DNA of 64,000 nt from Saccharothrix violaceirubra (GTDB lineage: Bacteria; Actinomycetota; Actinomycetes; Mycobacteriales; Pseudonocardiaceae): assembly GCF_014203755.1 (NCBI RefSeq), contig NZ_JACHJS010000001.1:1550001-1614000 (forward strand), given 5' to 3'. This document shows positions 24,671 to 32,873 of the stretch, piece after piece; position 1 is the stretch's first letter; each line of letters begins with the position of its first letter. Made by a program: the position numbers and the translations under genes. The notes below the pieces were generated by a model. That model was not told where the DNA came from. It did not search any database and saw only the letters and a list, made by a program, of their open reading frames with translations.

Positions 24671-25627
24671 TCAGGAGGTGGTGGATCTGAGGTTGCGGGC
24701 CAGTCGTTCCGGCCTCGGCCAGCGGACGTTGGTGGCCCAGCCGAGCTTCTCGAAGACCCGGATCAACCGTGCGGAGATGTCGATCTGACCGCGGCGGACG
24801 CCGTGGCGGGCGCAGGTGGGATCGGCGTGGTGGGAGTTGTGCCAGGACTCGCCCATCGACAGGATCGCCGGCGGCCGGAAGTTGGCGGACTTGTCGCGCG
24901 CGGTGAAGGGCCGGTCGCCGATCATGTGGCAGATCGAGTTGACCGACCAGGTCACGTGGTGCAGCAGGGCGACGCGGACGAGCCCGGCCCAGAAGAAGGC
25001 GGTGAGTGCGCCCCACCAGCTCCAAGTGATCAGGCCTCCGGCGAGTGCCGGGGCGAGCAGTGTCCCGGCGGTCAGTGCGGGGAACCACCGGTTGACGCGC
25101 TGGATGTCCGGGTCGGTGAGCAGGTCGGGGGCGAAGCGGGCGGCGTTGGTCAGTTCCCGTCGGAACATCCAGCCCATGTGAGCGTGCCAGAAGCCTTTGG
25201 CCAGTGCGCGGGCCGAGGTGCCGAAGAGCCACGGCGAGTGCGGGTCGCCTTCGCGGTCGGCGTAGGCGTGGTGACGGCGGTGGTCGGCGACCCATCCGAT
25301 GATCGGGCCCTGCATGGCCGTGCTGCCGAGGACCGCGAGGGTGATCCGCAGCGCACGGGTGGCCTTGAAAGCACCGTGCGTGAAGTAGCGGTGGAACCCG
25401 ATCGTGACCCCGAGACAGGTGAGGCTGTAGAAGAAGGCCACGAGGCCCACATCGACCCAGCCGAGGCCCCAGCCCCATGCCGGCGGCACCGCTGCGGCAA
25501 GTGCCAGCGCCGGTATCACGGCGAACAGTTTGACCAGGAACATCTCGGCCGGGGACTTCTCACCGGCCAGCATGGGCTGCGGCGCGGCATCGACTCGGCG
25601 GACGTTTGATTCGACTTGCGTGCTCAC
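24671..25627 (-). CDS. Membrane acyl-CoA/acyl-lipid delta-9-type desaturase
   Basis: A 318-residue membrane di-iron desaturase. The three histidine boxes are complete: HRYFTH, HRRHHAYAD and HNSHHADPT. Four membrane helices flank them in the expected pattern (first pair before and around box 1, second pair near LTAGTLLAPALAGGLITWSW). It introduces a cis double bond into a saturated acyl chain using O2 and reduced ferredoxin. The GTG start follows GGAGG. This is one of the intact genes of the island; changing membrane fluidity would suit a stress cluster. Confidence 0.9.
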   Translation of the reverse strand: MSTQVESNVRRVDAAPQPMLAGEKSPAEMFLVKLFAVIPALALAAAVPPAWGWGLGWVDVGLVAFFYSLTCLGVTIGFHRYFTHGAFKATRALRITLAVLGSTAMQGPIIGWVADHRRHHAYADREGDPHSPWLFGTSARALAKGFWHAHMGWMFRRELTNAARFAPDLLTDPDIQRVNRWFPALTAGTLLAPALAGGLITWSWWGALTAFFWAGLVRVALLHHVTWSVNSICHMIGDRPFTARDKSANFRPPAILSMGESWHNSHHADPTCARHGVRRGQIDISARLIRVFEKLGWATNVRWPRPERLARNLRSTTS

Positions 25628-25801
25628 GTTCGTACCTCCGGGAACGGCATGCGTTCTCCGTCGCCGGGGTCCGGGGCGATCGGTGTGGGATTTGGCGGGT
25701 GCGCGCGTCGAGCGACCCGCGTCAGGTCATCGCACCGCATGGATACCCGTGGTGTGGTAGTGGCAAAACCGGCGTGAATGTGAAGTCAGGTGCCCCCCAT
25801 G

Positions 25802-25966
25802 TCACCGGCAGATGCAGCCTCGGGACAGCGCGACAGCCGTGGTCGCGGTGCAGAAGCGAACGCTGAGCGGGTCGTGCTCGTGCCACGGGTGCGGGCACGC
25901 CACACAGATCTCGGCGGCGTCGGCATGGTCGGCCAGTACGGCGGTTTGCGGCTCAGACGTGGGCAT
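25802..25966 (-). CDS. Small Cys/His protein, 54 aa
   Basis: Fifty-four residues with the spaced pattern CVACPHPWHEHD, RFCTAT and a C-terminal RGCICR. Four to five Cys and three His in this order suggest a small zinc ribbon. Short proteins ending RGCxCx are frequent in Pseudonocardiaceae and relatives, but their function is unknown. GGAG lies 8 nt before the ATG. The same frame stays open for more than 200 nt upstream. Confidence 0.6.
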   Translation of the reverse strand: MPTSEPQTAVLADHADAAEICVACPHPWHEHDPLSVRFCTATTAVALSRGCICR

Positions 25967-26192
25967 GCGGGTACTCCGATGATCGATGTCGGAACTGGAG
26001 GATGCGGGGTTCAGGATGGTTCCTTCGCGGACCTCGACGGCTCGCCGGATGACCTCGCTGGTGTCCCAGGCGCCGGTGAGGACGGAGCGCGGGAGCGGCA
26101 CTGCGAGTAGCCCGTCGGAGACGCCGAAGCGTTCCCCGCAGCCGCTCTCGAGGTAGCTGCGCTCCCGAACTTCTCCTTGCGGGACTGTGCGC
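25967..26192 (-). other. Open but unassigned stretch upstream of the 54-aa gene
   Basis: In frame with the small Cys/His gene the minus strand reads VPQGEVRERSYLESGCGERF and VPLPRSVLTGAWDTSEVIRR without a stop. It looks protein-like but has no start of its own between the GNAT stop and here, so it may be the tail of a lost gene. Confidence 0.3.
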
Positions 26193-26780
26193 TCAATCGC
26201 CGCCAGGTGGCCGAAGTGCCGTAGGCGCCGCCGGATCCAGGTCGGCCGCACGGAGGCGGAACACCTGCAACTCGACACCGAAGTACTTGGTGGTCTCGCC
26301 GACCCAGTGCATGCCGTTCTTCCGGACGGTGGCCGCGGCGCGAACGTTGCCGGGGCGGACGACGGCGAAGATCTCGTGGACGTTCTGACTGAACGCCCAG
26401 GCGGCCAGCGCGTGCGTGGTCTCGGTGGCGTACCCGTTGCCCCAGGCATCGGGGCGCAGTTGCCAGCCGATCTCCAGATCCTCGTTGCCGGGCGGTAACG
26501 GGAGCAGGACGGCGCCGCCGATCACACAGTCGTCGGAGGTGCGTCGGACTGCCCATCGGCCGGCCGGAGCAGGCAACCGGGCGCCCTCGGCGCTCCACTG
26601 CTGCAGCAGCAGCCTCATGGCCGCGAGGTCAGGCACCCTGTCCATGTCGGGGCTGAGCCAGCGAGTCACCTCGGCGTGGCCGTAAACATCCAGCGCGGCC
26701 TGTGCGTCGTCGACCCGCCAGGGCCGCAAGGTCAATCGCTCCGTGGTCACCGAGTCGGTCGTCCATGTCGACGTGCTCAT
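26193..26780 (-). CDS. GNAT-family N-acetyltransferase
   Basis: A 195-residue acetyltransferase of the RimJ/RimL type: TERLTLRPWRVDDAQAALDV at the start, EDLEIGWQLRPDAWGNGYAT (acetyl-CoA loop region) and VRPGNVRAAATVRKNGMHWV (motif B). It would transfer an acetyl group to a protein N-terminus or small molecule. The C-terminal LRPPGGD tail is short and disordered. At the island's right side; upstream DNA is AT-richer. Confidence 0.85.
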   Translation of the reverse strand: MSTSTWTTDSVTTERLTLRPWRVDDAQAALDVYGHAEVTRWLSPDMDRVPDLAAMRLLLQQWSAEGARLPAPAGRWAVRRTSDDCVIGGAVLLPLPPGNEDLEIGWQLRPDAWGNGYATETTHALAAWAFSQNVHEIFAVVRPGNVRAAATVRKNGMHWVGETTKYFGVELQVFRLRAADLDPAAPTALRPPGGD

Positions 26781-27488
26781 GTCGGCACTCCGTCCCCCCG
26801 GTCACACGATCTGGCCGGGCGATTTTGAGAAAATGGTCCGTCATGGTACTCAAGGTCATTCCGGAAGAATCAAGAACCCTCTTCGGGCAGGAGGCTCCTC
26901 TCGCCATACTACGCGCATCACTTGTACGCGTGACGAAATTTCTTCCCGACCACAAAAGATCTGACGAGCACTTCCTGATAATCAGCTGTGAGTATCTGGG
27001 CTGCGAAGATCGGCTTGCTGACGATTTTCCAGCTCCAGCCGGCCGTGAACGGCATGCAACGAGAGTCGGGAACATTTCGATCGATCACAACCGAATCGGC
27101 GCGGAGTCCAGTCGTCGGAAAACCGTTCTGCTCATCGAAACCCAAGGACACGGACGTCGTCTTCGAGACCAACCTCGTTGACGGCGCCGAAGCTGAGCGT
27201 CTTGGCCTGCACCAGGCGGCGGTCATACGCGACGTATTGCTGTGGCACCACCGAAACGGCAACAGCGCGTCACCACACACGGGCGCTACCTGACTACTAC
27301 AACATGTAACCGGCCTGCACAACCAAGCATCCAACCTGAAACCGCTGGTCAGGCCTGTTATCATCCTGTGGGGCTCCCGCCGGGGGGCACATACGGCATC
27401 CCCGCAAGCGCCAGGCCACGGCGTGGCCTGGCGCTTGATGCTTCTTCGGGGCCTTCCCGCCTGGCCCTTCTCGCGTCGGTGTGGGCTT
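26781..27488. other. AT-richer 0.7-kb region without a recognised gene
   Basis: The stretch from about 26820 to 27360 has runs such as GATTTTGAGAAAATGG and AAATTTCTTCCC that stand out from the GC-rich neighbours. Plus-strand pieces (VLKVIPEESRTLFGQEAPLA near 26850; TNLVDGAEAERLGLHQAAVI near 27175) look faintly protein-like but lie in different frames. I see foreign or degraded DNA, not a gene I can name. Confidence 0.5.
27405..27437. terminator. Strong hairpin at the right edge of the island
   Basis: CAAGCGCCAGGCCAC, loop GGC, and the exact 15-nt complement. It lies 52 nt past the stop of the minus-strand reductase gene and is most likely its terminator. Confidence 0.75.
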
Positions 27489-28055
27489 CTAGGCGCGTGC
27501 GGTCCGGTAGCGCAGGAGGACCGCGCCCGACTTGAAGGTGCGGTTCTCCACCAGGTCGAGCTTGAGCCACCGGTGCAGTGCGGGGAAGAACGGGGTGCCG
27601 CTGCCGATCGCCACCGGTGTCAGGAGGACGTGGAACTCGTCCACCAGGCCGGCCCTGATCAAGGGTGCGGCGAGAGTGGCGCCGGCGACCTCCATCAGGC
27701 CGTCGGTTTCCGCCTTGAGGCGTTGTGTGGTCTCGACCGCGTCGCCGCGTTCCAGGCTCGAGTTCCAGTCGACCGATTCCAGGGTCCGGGAGAAGACGAC
27801 TTTCGGCATGGCCAGCCACAGGCGGGCGTACTCGGCCTCCACCGGGGGCACGTCGGGGACCTGGGCGGCGGTCGGCCAGTGGGCCGACATGAGCTCGTAC
27901 AGTTTCCGGCCGTACAGCGACAGTGCGACGTCGCCGGTGCGGTCGTTCCAGTACTGGTGCAGTTCTTCGTCCGGCTCGCTCCAGCCCAGGTCGCCGTTCG
28001 CGTCGGCGATGTAACCGTCCAGCGAGACGTTCATGCCGTAGGTCAGCTTTCCCAT
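27489..28055 (-). CDS. Dihydrofolate-reductase-family protein (RibD C-terminal type)
   Basis: A 188-residue NADPH-dependent reductase of the RibD/YyaP group. Signatures: GKLTYGMNVSLDGYIAD at the N-terminus, LYGRKLYELMSAHW, VVFSRTLESVDWNS and VDEFHVLLTPVAIGSGTPFF. Members reduce pterin- or riboflavin-pathway-like substrates, but most, like this one, have no known substrate. The ATG at 28055 begins the family match; open sequence before it has none. Confidence 0.85.
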   Translation of the reverse strand: MGKLTYGMNVSLDGYIADANGDLGWSEPDEELHQYWNDRTGDVALSLYGRKLYELMSAHWPTAAQVPDVPPVEAEYARLWLAMPKVVFSRTLESVDWNSSLERGDAVETTQRLKAETDGLMEVAGATLAAPLIRAGLVDEFHVLLTPVAIGSGTPFFPALHRWLKLDLVENRTFKSGAVLLRYRTARA

Positions 28056-28226
28056 GGTCGTACACACTGCCCCAACGCGGCGGGACTCGTCGGACGACGC
28101 TCCGGCGGTGGAATGGACAATGGCGCGGTGGCCGACTTCTTCGTACTGCGGCCGGCTCGTCGCTTTCTCGCCGAGGCCCTGGAGATCGGCGGTCACCTGG
28201 TGGAACGGCCGGACTGACAGGTTTGC

Positions 28227-29078
28227 CTACCCCACCGCCGGCGGGGCGAGGAACGCGTCGCGATGATCCCGCGCCCAGGTGCGGAACGAGCGCGCCGGGC
28301 GGCCGAGGATGCGGTGCACGTCGTCGGTCACGAAGGCGTTGCCGCCGGCGCGGACCAGTTCGGCGCCGTGGACGGCCACGTCGACCAAAGTCCGGTCCAG
28401 CCCGTCGGCGAGCATCCGTTCCCGTGCCACGTCCGGCGGGACGTCGACGGTGGCGATCCGGCGGCCGAGCACCTCGGACAGGTGGCCGACCTGGTCCGGC
28501 ACGCCGATCAGGTCGGGGCCGGTCAGGGTCGGGGTCGTGCCGTCGTGCCCGTCGCCGAGCAGCGCCGCCACCGCCACCTCGGCCACGTCGCGCGGGTCGA
28601 CGACGCCCTGCGCGCCGGTCCCGGTCAGGTTCGGCACCGGCCCGCCGGCCCGGATCGTGTCCGCCCAGCGCAGCGCGTTGGAGGCGAACGAGGACGGCCT
28701 CAGTGCCGTCCAGGCCAACCCGCTCTCGGCCAGGGCCCGCTCTCCGGGCGCGTGCCACCGCGCCGGATCGGTGCCACGGCCGCCGACGGCCGACAGTTTG
28801 ACCACTTTGCGCACACCGCCGGCGCGGGCGGCGTCGATCATCGCCAGGTCGTGCTCGGGCACCCGGGCCCCGGGTGCGGTGACCAGGAAGACGCTGTCCA
28901 CGCCGACGACGGCGTCGCGCAGCGTGTCCGGCGCCCCGAAATCGGCCCGCACCACCGCCCCGGTCGAGGACAGGCGGGCGGGGTCGCGGGTCATCGCGCG
29001 CAGCGGCACGCCACGCCCTGCCAGCAGTCGAAGGACTTCACGACCGACAGTGCCGGTGGCTCCGGTGATCAGGATCAT
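28227..29078 (-). CDS. NmrA/NAD(P)-binding SDR-like oxidoreductase
   Basis: A 283-residue atypical short-chain dehydrogenase. The dinucleotide-binding start is MILITGATGTVGREVLRLLA; RDPARLSSTGAVVRADFG is the following loop, and SSFASNALRWADTI lies in the substrate region. The Tyr-x-x-x-Lys catalytic pair is not obvious, as in NmrA-type proteins that act as redox sensors or ketoreductases. It is divergent from an AraC-family gene 74 nt away, probably its regulator. Confidence 0.85.
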   Translation of the reverse strand: MILITGATGTVGREVLRLLAGRGVPLRAMTRDPARLSSTGAVVRADFGAPDTLRDAVVGVDSVFLVTAPGARVPEHDLAMIDAARAGGVRKVVKLSAVGGRGTDPARWHAPGERALAESGLAWTALRPSSFASNALRWADTIRAGGPVPNLTGTGAQGVVDPRDVAEVAVAALLGDGHDGTTPTLTGPDLIGVPDQVGHLSEVLGRRIATVDVPPDVARERMLADGLDRTLVDVAVHGAELVRAGGNAFVTDDVHRILGRPARSFRTWARDHRDAFLAPPAVG

Positions 29079-29140
29079 GGCGGCAGCCTTTCAGCGCCGC
29101 GCATCGGCCTATAGGAAATTCCGGCACGGTCGCGGGCGCA

Positions 29141-29152
29141 TAGCCTGGCGTC
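29141..29152 (+). promoter_or_regulatory. Leaderless -10 box of the AraC-family gene
   Basis: TAGCCT at 29141-29146 is 6 nt before the GTG start at 29153, and no ribosome-binding sequence is present. Confidence 0.45.
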
Positions 29153-29884
29153 GTGGACGCGCCCCGACGACTGCCGGTCCCCGCCGAGCTGCTGCACTGG
29201 GTGGACGGCATCGATCTCGAGTCCTACCGCTCGGGCCCGCTGGTCCACCTGCCCGACGCGGCCACCACGCTCGTGTGGCGGACCCTCGCCGATGGCGCCG
29301 GCGCCCTGTTCGTCATGGGCCCACGCACTCGCGCCGCCTACTACGACGCCAAGGACGTGCCGGTCTGCGTGCGGTTCCGGTTCGCACCAGGCGCTGCCCG
29401 CGTGCTCCTCGGCATGCCGGTCGACGGGTTCGCCGACCGGGTCGTGCCGTTCGACGGACTCCGCGGGACGGCCACCGCCCGACCGGGGGCGGTCCTCGAC
29501 CGGATGGCGGCGGCCCTGGCGGACCGCGTCCGTGCCGCACGGCTCCGGGACCGCGCGACAGCGGAACTCGTGCGCCGGGCCTCGATCGGACTCGCGCGGA
29601 AGGACGGCGATTTCCGGATCGGCGACGTGGCCCGACGCCTGGGCGTCGGCGAACGGCACCTGCGCGACGCGTTCACCACGACCGTGGGCATCCCGCCGAA
29701 GCGGTTCGTCCGGCTCGCCCGGCTGCGGGCCGTCCTGTCCGGACTGCGTCGCGAGCCCCGGGCGCTGTTGGCCGGGGAGTCCGGCTATTACGACCAATCG
29801 CACATGACCGCCCATTTCCGCGAGGTCATGCGCGTGACCCCGACCGACTTCCTCGCCGGGCGGCTGCCCGTAGTGTCGTGCTGA
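29153..29884 (+). CDS. AraC-family transcriptional regulator
   Basis: A 243-residue regulator. The N-terminal about 130 residues are a small sensing domain of the DUF6597 type (LVHLPDAATTLVWR, VRFRFAPGAARVLLGMPVDG). The C-terminal double helix-turn-helix starts at RIGDVARRLGVGERHLRDAF and ends with YYDQSHMTAHFREVMRVTPT. It probably controls the divergent NmrA-type gene. The GTG is chosen because of the leaderless promoter. Confidence 0.9.
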   Translation: MDAPRRLPVPAELLHWVDGIDLESYRSGPLVHLPDAATTLVWRTLADGAGALFVMGPRTRAAYYDAKDVPVCVRFRFAPGAARVLLGMPVDGFADRVVPFDGLRGTATARPGAVLDRMAAALADRVRAARLRDRATAELVRRASIGLARKDGDFRIGDVARRLGVGERHLRDAFTTTVGIPPKRFVRLARLRAVLSGLRREPRALLAGESGYYDQSHMTAHFREVMRVTPTDFLAGRLPVVSC

Positions 29885-29978
29885 CGCCACCACGAGGGTC
29901 CGTCGGAAATCGCGTGGCAGTGGACGTGGACCGAACTTGGGCTGCGAAGCCGATCGGTCGAGGGTGAAGGAGCGCAGG

Positions 29979-30338
29979 GTGGTCCAGGACGACGAGACGG
30001 CGACCACGGTGCCGTGGCGTCCGACCGGTCCGGAGGAGTTGGCGCTCGTCCGGGAGTCCGGGTGGCGTGCGTGGCCGCCGCGGCTTCCCGACCAGCCGAT
30101 CTGCTACCCCGTGCTGGACGAGGACTACGCGATCAAGATCGCCCGCGACTGGAACGTCCCGCACAGCGGTGTCGGCTACGTGACCCGGTTCCGGGTCGAG
30201 TCCGCCTTCCTCGCGCGCTACCCGGTGCGGCGGGCCGGCGGTCGGACGATCCTGGAGCTGTGGGTCCCGGCCGGGGAACCCGACGAGTTCAACGCCCACC
30301 TGGTCGGGCCGATCGAGGTCGTGCCCGAGTTCAGGTAG
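29979..30338 (+). CDS. 'ADP-ribosylation/crystallin J1'-type small protein
   Basis: A 119-residue soluble protein: TVPWRPTGPEELALVRESGW, PPRLPDQPICYPVLDEDYAI, KIARDWNVP and GYVTRFRVESAFLARYPV. Proteins with this pattern are routinely labelled ADP-ribosylation/crystallin J1, but the sequence lacks the metal motifs of real ADP-ribosylglycohydrolases, so that name should not be read as a function. GTG 29979 is preferred because AAGGAG lies 6 nt before it. The last 8 nt overlap the convergent nucleotidyltransferase gene. Confidence 0.7.
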   Translation: MVQDDETATTVPWRPTGPEELALVRESGWRAWPPRLPDQPICYPVLDEDYAIKIARDWNVPHSGVGYVTRFRVESAFLARYPVRRAGGRTILELWVPAGEPDEFNAHLVGPIEVVPEFR

Positions 30339-30942
30339 CCAGGAGCGGCAGCCAGGGGTGCTCGCCGTGGGTGCGGGCCAGCGCGTCGGCCAGCCAGGCG
30401 CGTTGGTCGGCGGTCAGCACCGGCAGGGCTGCGGCGAAGTCCGCGTCGTCCTTCGGGCGCAGGCCCTTGGCCTTGTAGAACAACTGGATTTCGGGGCTGA
30501 GGAACGGGATTCCGCCGCCGTCGACGCCACCGAGTGTCGCGATCGGACGTCGGAGGTCGGGGTCGCGTCGGGAGATCCAGGTCCCGTCCTCGGCTTCGGC
30601 CAGCATGAACTGGACGCGCCACGGCTGGTCGGCGTCGGGCCTGCACCAGATGTCGTGCACGTCGACGGGCAGGCGTTCGCCGGGACGCCACGGGCGCAGC
30701 ACGCCGGGCGGGTCGGCCGCCCACCACTCCCAGCCGGCCAGGACGTCCTGGATCGCCAGGTGGTCGCGCCGCAGGAGGAGCACGTCGAGGTCCACGTGCT
30801 CGCGGACGGGACGGCCGACGGCCAGTTCCACGGCGTACCCGCCGGCCACCCACCACGGGAACCCGACCCCGGCGAACAGCCCGGCGACCTCGGTCGGGGT
30901 GATCGGGTCCCAGGTTCCCCAGGGCGTGTGCGTCGGCGCCAT
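30331..30942 (-). CDS. Nucleotidyltransferase-domain protein (AadB-like fold)
   Basis: A 203-residue protein similar to aminoglycoside 2''-adenylyltransferase-fold proteins: PWWVAGGYAVELAVGRPVRE, HVDLDVLLLRRDHLAIQDVL (the paired Asp residues of a nucleotidyltransferase) and PEIQLFYKAKGLRPKDDADF. The family mostly contains uncharacterised members and some resistance enzymes; it is not safe to call it an aminoglycoside-modifying enzyme. It starts 8 nt after the end of the MFS gene on the same strand and may be co-transcribed with it. Confidence 0.75.
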   Translation of the reverse strand: MAPTHTPWGTWDPITPTEVAGLFAGVGFPWWVAGGYAVELAVGRPVREHVDLDVLLLRRDHLAIQDVLAGWEWWAADPPGVLRPWRPGERLPVDVHDIWCRPDADQPWRVQFMLAEAEDGTWISRRDPDLRRPIATLGGVDGGGIPFLSPEIQLFYKAKGLRPKDDADFAAALPVLTADQRAWLADALARTHGEHPWLPLLAT

Positions 30943-30949
30943 GTCGTCA

Positions 30950-32140
30950 TCATCGCCGACCTCCGTGCGTGCGCGTCGGTACGGCCGCCAGGAGCACGAA
31001 CCCCGACGCGATCACTACGGCTGCGGTCGTCACTTCCGCCGTGGTGAGCAGCAGGCCGCCGACCGCGCCGCCGACCGGGAAACCCAAGGCGCACAACGAG
31101 GTTCTGGCGCCCATCACCCGCGCGCGCAGGTCGTCGGGCAGGGAACGCTGGAAGCGGGACCGTTCCAGCGCGTAGTACGGCGCCCACAGGAACGCCGTCA
31201 CGCCCGCCACGACGGCCGCGGCGATCACGCCGTCCACCACGGCGAACAACGCGAACACCGGTGCGGGGCAGGCGATCGCCGCCGACACCCGCCACCGGCG
31301 CGGCACCCGCGCGTACAGCGGCGGTCCGAACACGGCACCGCACAACCCGCCGGCTCCGGCGGCGGCCGACACCACCCCGAACGCCACGGGCCCGGCGTGC
31401 AGCGCGTCCCGCACGAACACGGGGTGGAACACCTCGACCATGCCGCCGAGGAACAGGAAACCCGCTGCGCACACCGTCGACACCCACGCCACCGGCAGCC
31501 GGAACAGGGTCCCGAACCCCGCCGGTCCCGGGGTCCCGGTCTTGACGGGTGCCGATCGCGGCACTCCGGCGCACAGCACGCCGGCCACCGCGAAACTCGC
31601 CGCGTCGAGCGCCAGTACCCATTCCGCGCCCACCGCGCCGACCGCCGCACCGGCCAACGGCGGCGCCACGACGTACGCGACCTCCCAGTTCACCGACAGC
31701 AGCGAGTTCGCCGATTCCAGTTCCGCATCCGCGACCAGGCGTGGCACCAGCGTGCCCTCGGCGACCTCCGTGACCGCGGACGACGCCGCGCACAGGAGCA
31801 CCACGACGTGGATGTGCCCGACCTGCAACGCGTCCGCGTAAGCCAAAGCCGGTACGGCAGCCACCAGACACCCGCGCAACACGTTGTCCCACACCAGCAA
31901 CACGTGCGCCGGCCATCGGTCCAGCAGCCGGCCCGCCACCGGTCCGGTCACGACCCGGGGCAGCCCGGCGCACAGCAGCAGCACACCCAGGTGTGCCGGT
32001 CCGACCAGGTCCAGCACCAGCCAGGCCGACGCGACCGTCGTCACCGCGTCCCCGCCGCGCGACACCAGCATCGCGAGCCAGAACCGCCGGAAACCCGGCC
32101 TTCCGTACACGGCCCGATAGCCGTGGATGGTGTTCCGCAT
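30950..32140 (-). CDS. MFS efflux transporter
   Basis: A 396-residue major facilitator with about 12 membrane helices. FWLAMLVSRGGDAVTTVASA is helix 1, GPVAGRLLDRWPAHVLLVWD carries the cytoplasmic loop 2-3 motif, and LERSRFQRSLPDDLRARVMG is the central cytoplasmic region. This pattern fits the DHA3-like (MefA/TetV) drug exporters. The substrate is unknown. It is divergent from a methyltransferase gene, and the 65-nt gap contains the inverted repeat TAACGC-N13-GCGTTA (32152-32176), a possible operator. Confidence 0.85.
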   Translation of the reverse strand: MRNTIHGYRAVYGRPGFRRFWLAMLVSRGGDAVTTVASAWLVLDLVGPAHLGVLLLCAGLPRVVTGPVAGRLLDRWPAHVLLVWDNVLRGCLVAAVPALAYADALQVGHIHVVVLLCAASSAVTEVAEGTLVPRLVADAELESANSLLSVNWEVAYVVAPPLAGAAVGAVGAEWVLALDAASFAVAGVLCAGVPRSAPVKTGTPGPAGFGTLFRLPVAWVSTVCAAGFLFLGGMVEVFHPVFVRDALHAGPVAFGVVSAAAGAGGLCGAVFGPPLYARVPRRWRVSAAIACPAPVFALFAVVDGVIAAAVVAGVTAFLWAPYYALERSRFQRSLPDDLRARVMGARTSLCALGFPVGGAVGGLLLTTAEVTTAAVVIASGFVLLAAVPTRTHGGRR

Positions 32141-32151
32141 TCGCCTTACGC

Positions 32152-32198
32152 TAACGCGATGATTATTCGGGCGTTATATCGAATTCCGGCGGTAGGGT
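32152..32198. promoter_or_regulatory. Divergent control region: inverted repeat and leaderless -10
   Basis: TAACGC (32152-32157) and GCGTTA (32171-32176) form an inverted repeat between the MFS and methyltransferase starts. TAGGGT at 32193-32198 lies 7 nt before the GTG at 32206 and is a likely leaderless -10. Confidence 0.45.
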
Positions 32199-32205
32199 TC
32201 CGGCC

Positions 32206-32844
32206 GTGACCGAGGAGTCCGTCCTGCGCGAAACCCAAGCCGCCTACGACGCCGTCGCGTCCCTCTACGCCGAACTGTTCGGCGACTTCCTGGACGCCAA
32301 GCCGCTGGAACGCGGGTTCCTGGCCGCCTTCGCCGAACTCGTGCGCGGTCCCGTCGCCGACGTCGGGTGCGGACCCGGACACCTGACCGCGCACCTGCGC
32401 TCGCTCGGCCTGGACGTCTACGGGGTCGACCTGTCCGGCGCGATGATCGGCCTGGCCCGGCAGGCGCACCCGGACCTGCGGTTCGACGAGGGGTCGATGA
32501 CCGCGTTGGACCTGGCCGACGGGGTGCTCGGCGGCATTCTCGCGTTCTACTCCGTCATCCACACGCCGCCGCCGCACGTGCCGGCGGTGTTCGCCGAGTT
32601 CCGGCGGGTACTGGCGCCCGAAGGGCTGGTGCTGCTGGGGTTCTTCGCCGGTGACGATCCGGTGCCGCGGGAGTTCGACCACAAGGTCACGCCCGCCTAC
32701 CGGTGGTCGCCCGACCGTCTCGCGGAGCTGTCGCGCGACAACGGTCTCGTCGAGGTGGCGCGGTTGGTGCGCGAACCCGACGAGGGGGAGCGCTTCCGGC
32801 AGGCGATGCTGCTGCTCCGCAAGACAGTCGATCTTGACGGGTAG
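32206..32844 (+). CDS. Class I SAM-dependent methyltransferase
   Basis: A 212-residue methyltransferase. Motif I is VADVGCGPGHLTAHL, motif II GVDLSGAMI, and SVIHTPPPHVPAVFAEFRRV spans the later motifs. It is a close paralogue of the gene at 35289 (same length, same order of motifs: TAYDAVASLYAEL versus TSYDTVAVGYAEY). Substrate unknown. Probably leaderless. 29 nt before the SDR gene, so possibly co-transcribed. Confidence 0.85.
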   Translation: MTEESVLRETQAAYDAVASLYAELFGDFLDAKPLERGFLAAFAELVRGPVADVGCGPGHLTAHLRSLGLDVYGVDLSGAMIGLARQAHPDLRFDEGSMTALDLADGVLGGILAFYSVIHTPPPHVPAVFAEFRRVLAPEGLVLLGFFAGDDPVPREFDHKVTPAYRWSPDRLAELSRDNGLVEVARLVREPDEGERFRQAMLLLRKTVDLDG

Positions 32845-32873
32845 AGTCGTGGCACAGGCTCCGGGGGGAGAAC

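Noticed and set aside
27361..27404. CCGGGGGGCACA near 27380 as a second copy of the tRNA 3' end (att site)
   Set aside because: Only about a dozen imperfect bases match the tRNA end; too short and interrupted to call an attachment site.
29979..30338. True ADP-ribosylglycohydrolase activity for the 119-aa 'crystallin J1' protein
   Set aside because: No Asp-rich metal motifs; less than half the size of that enzyme fold. The label is only a database name.
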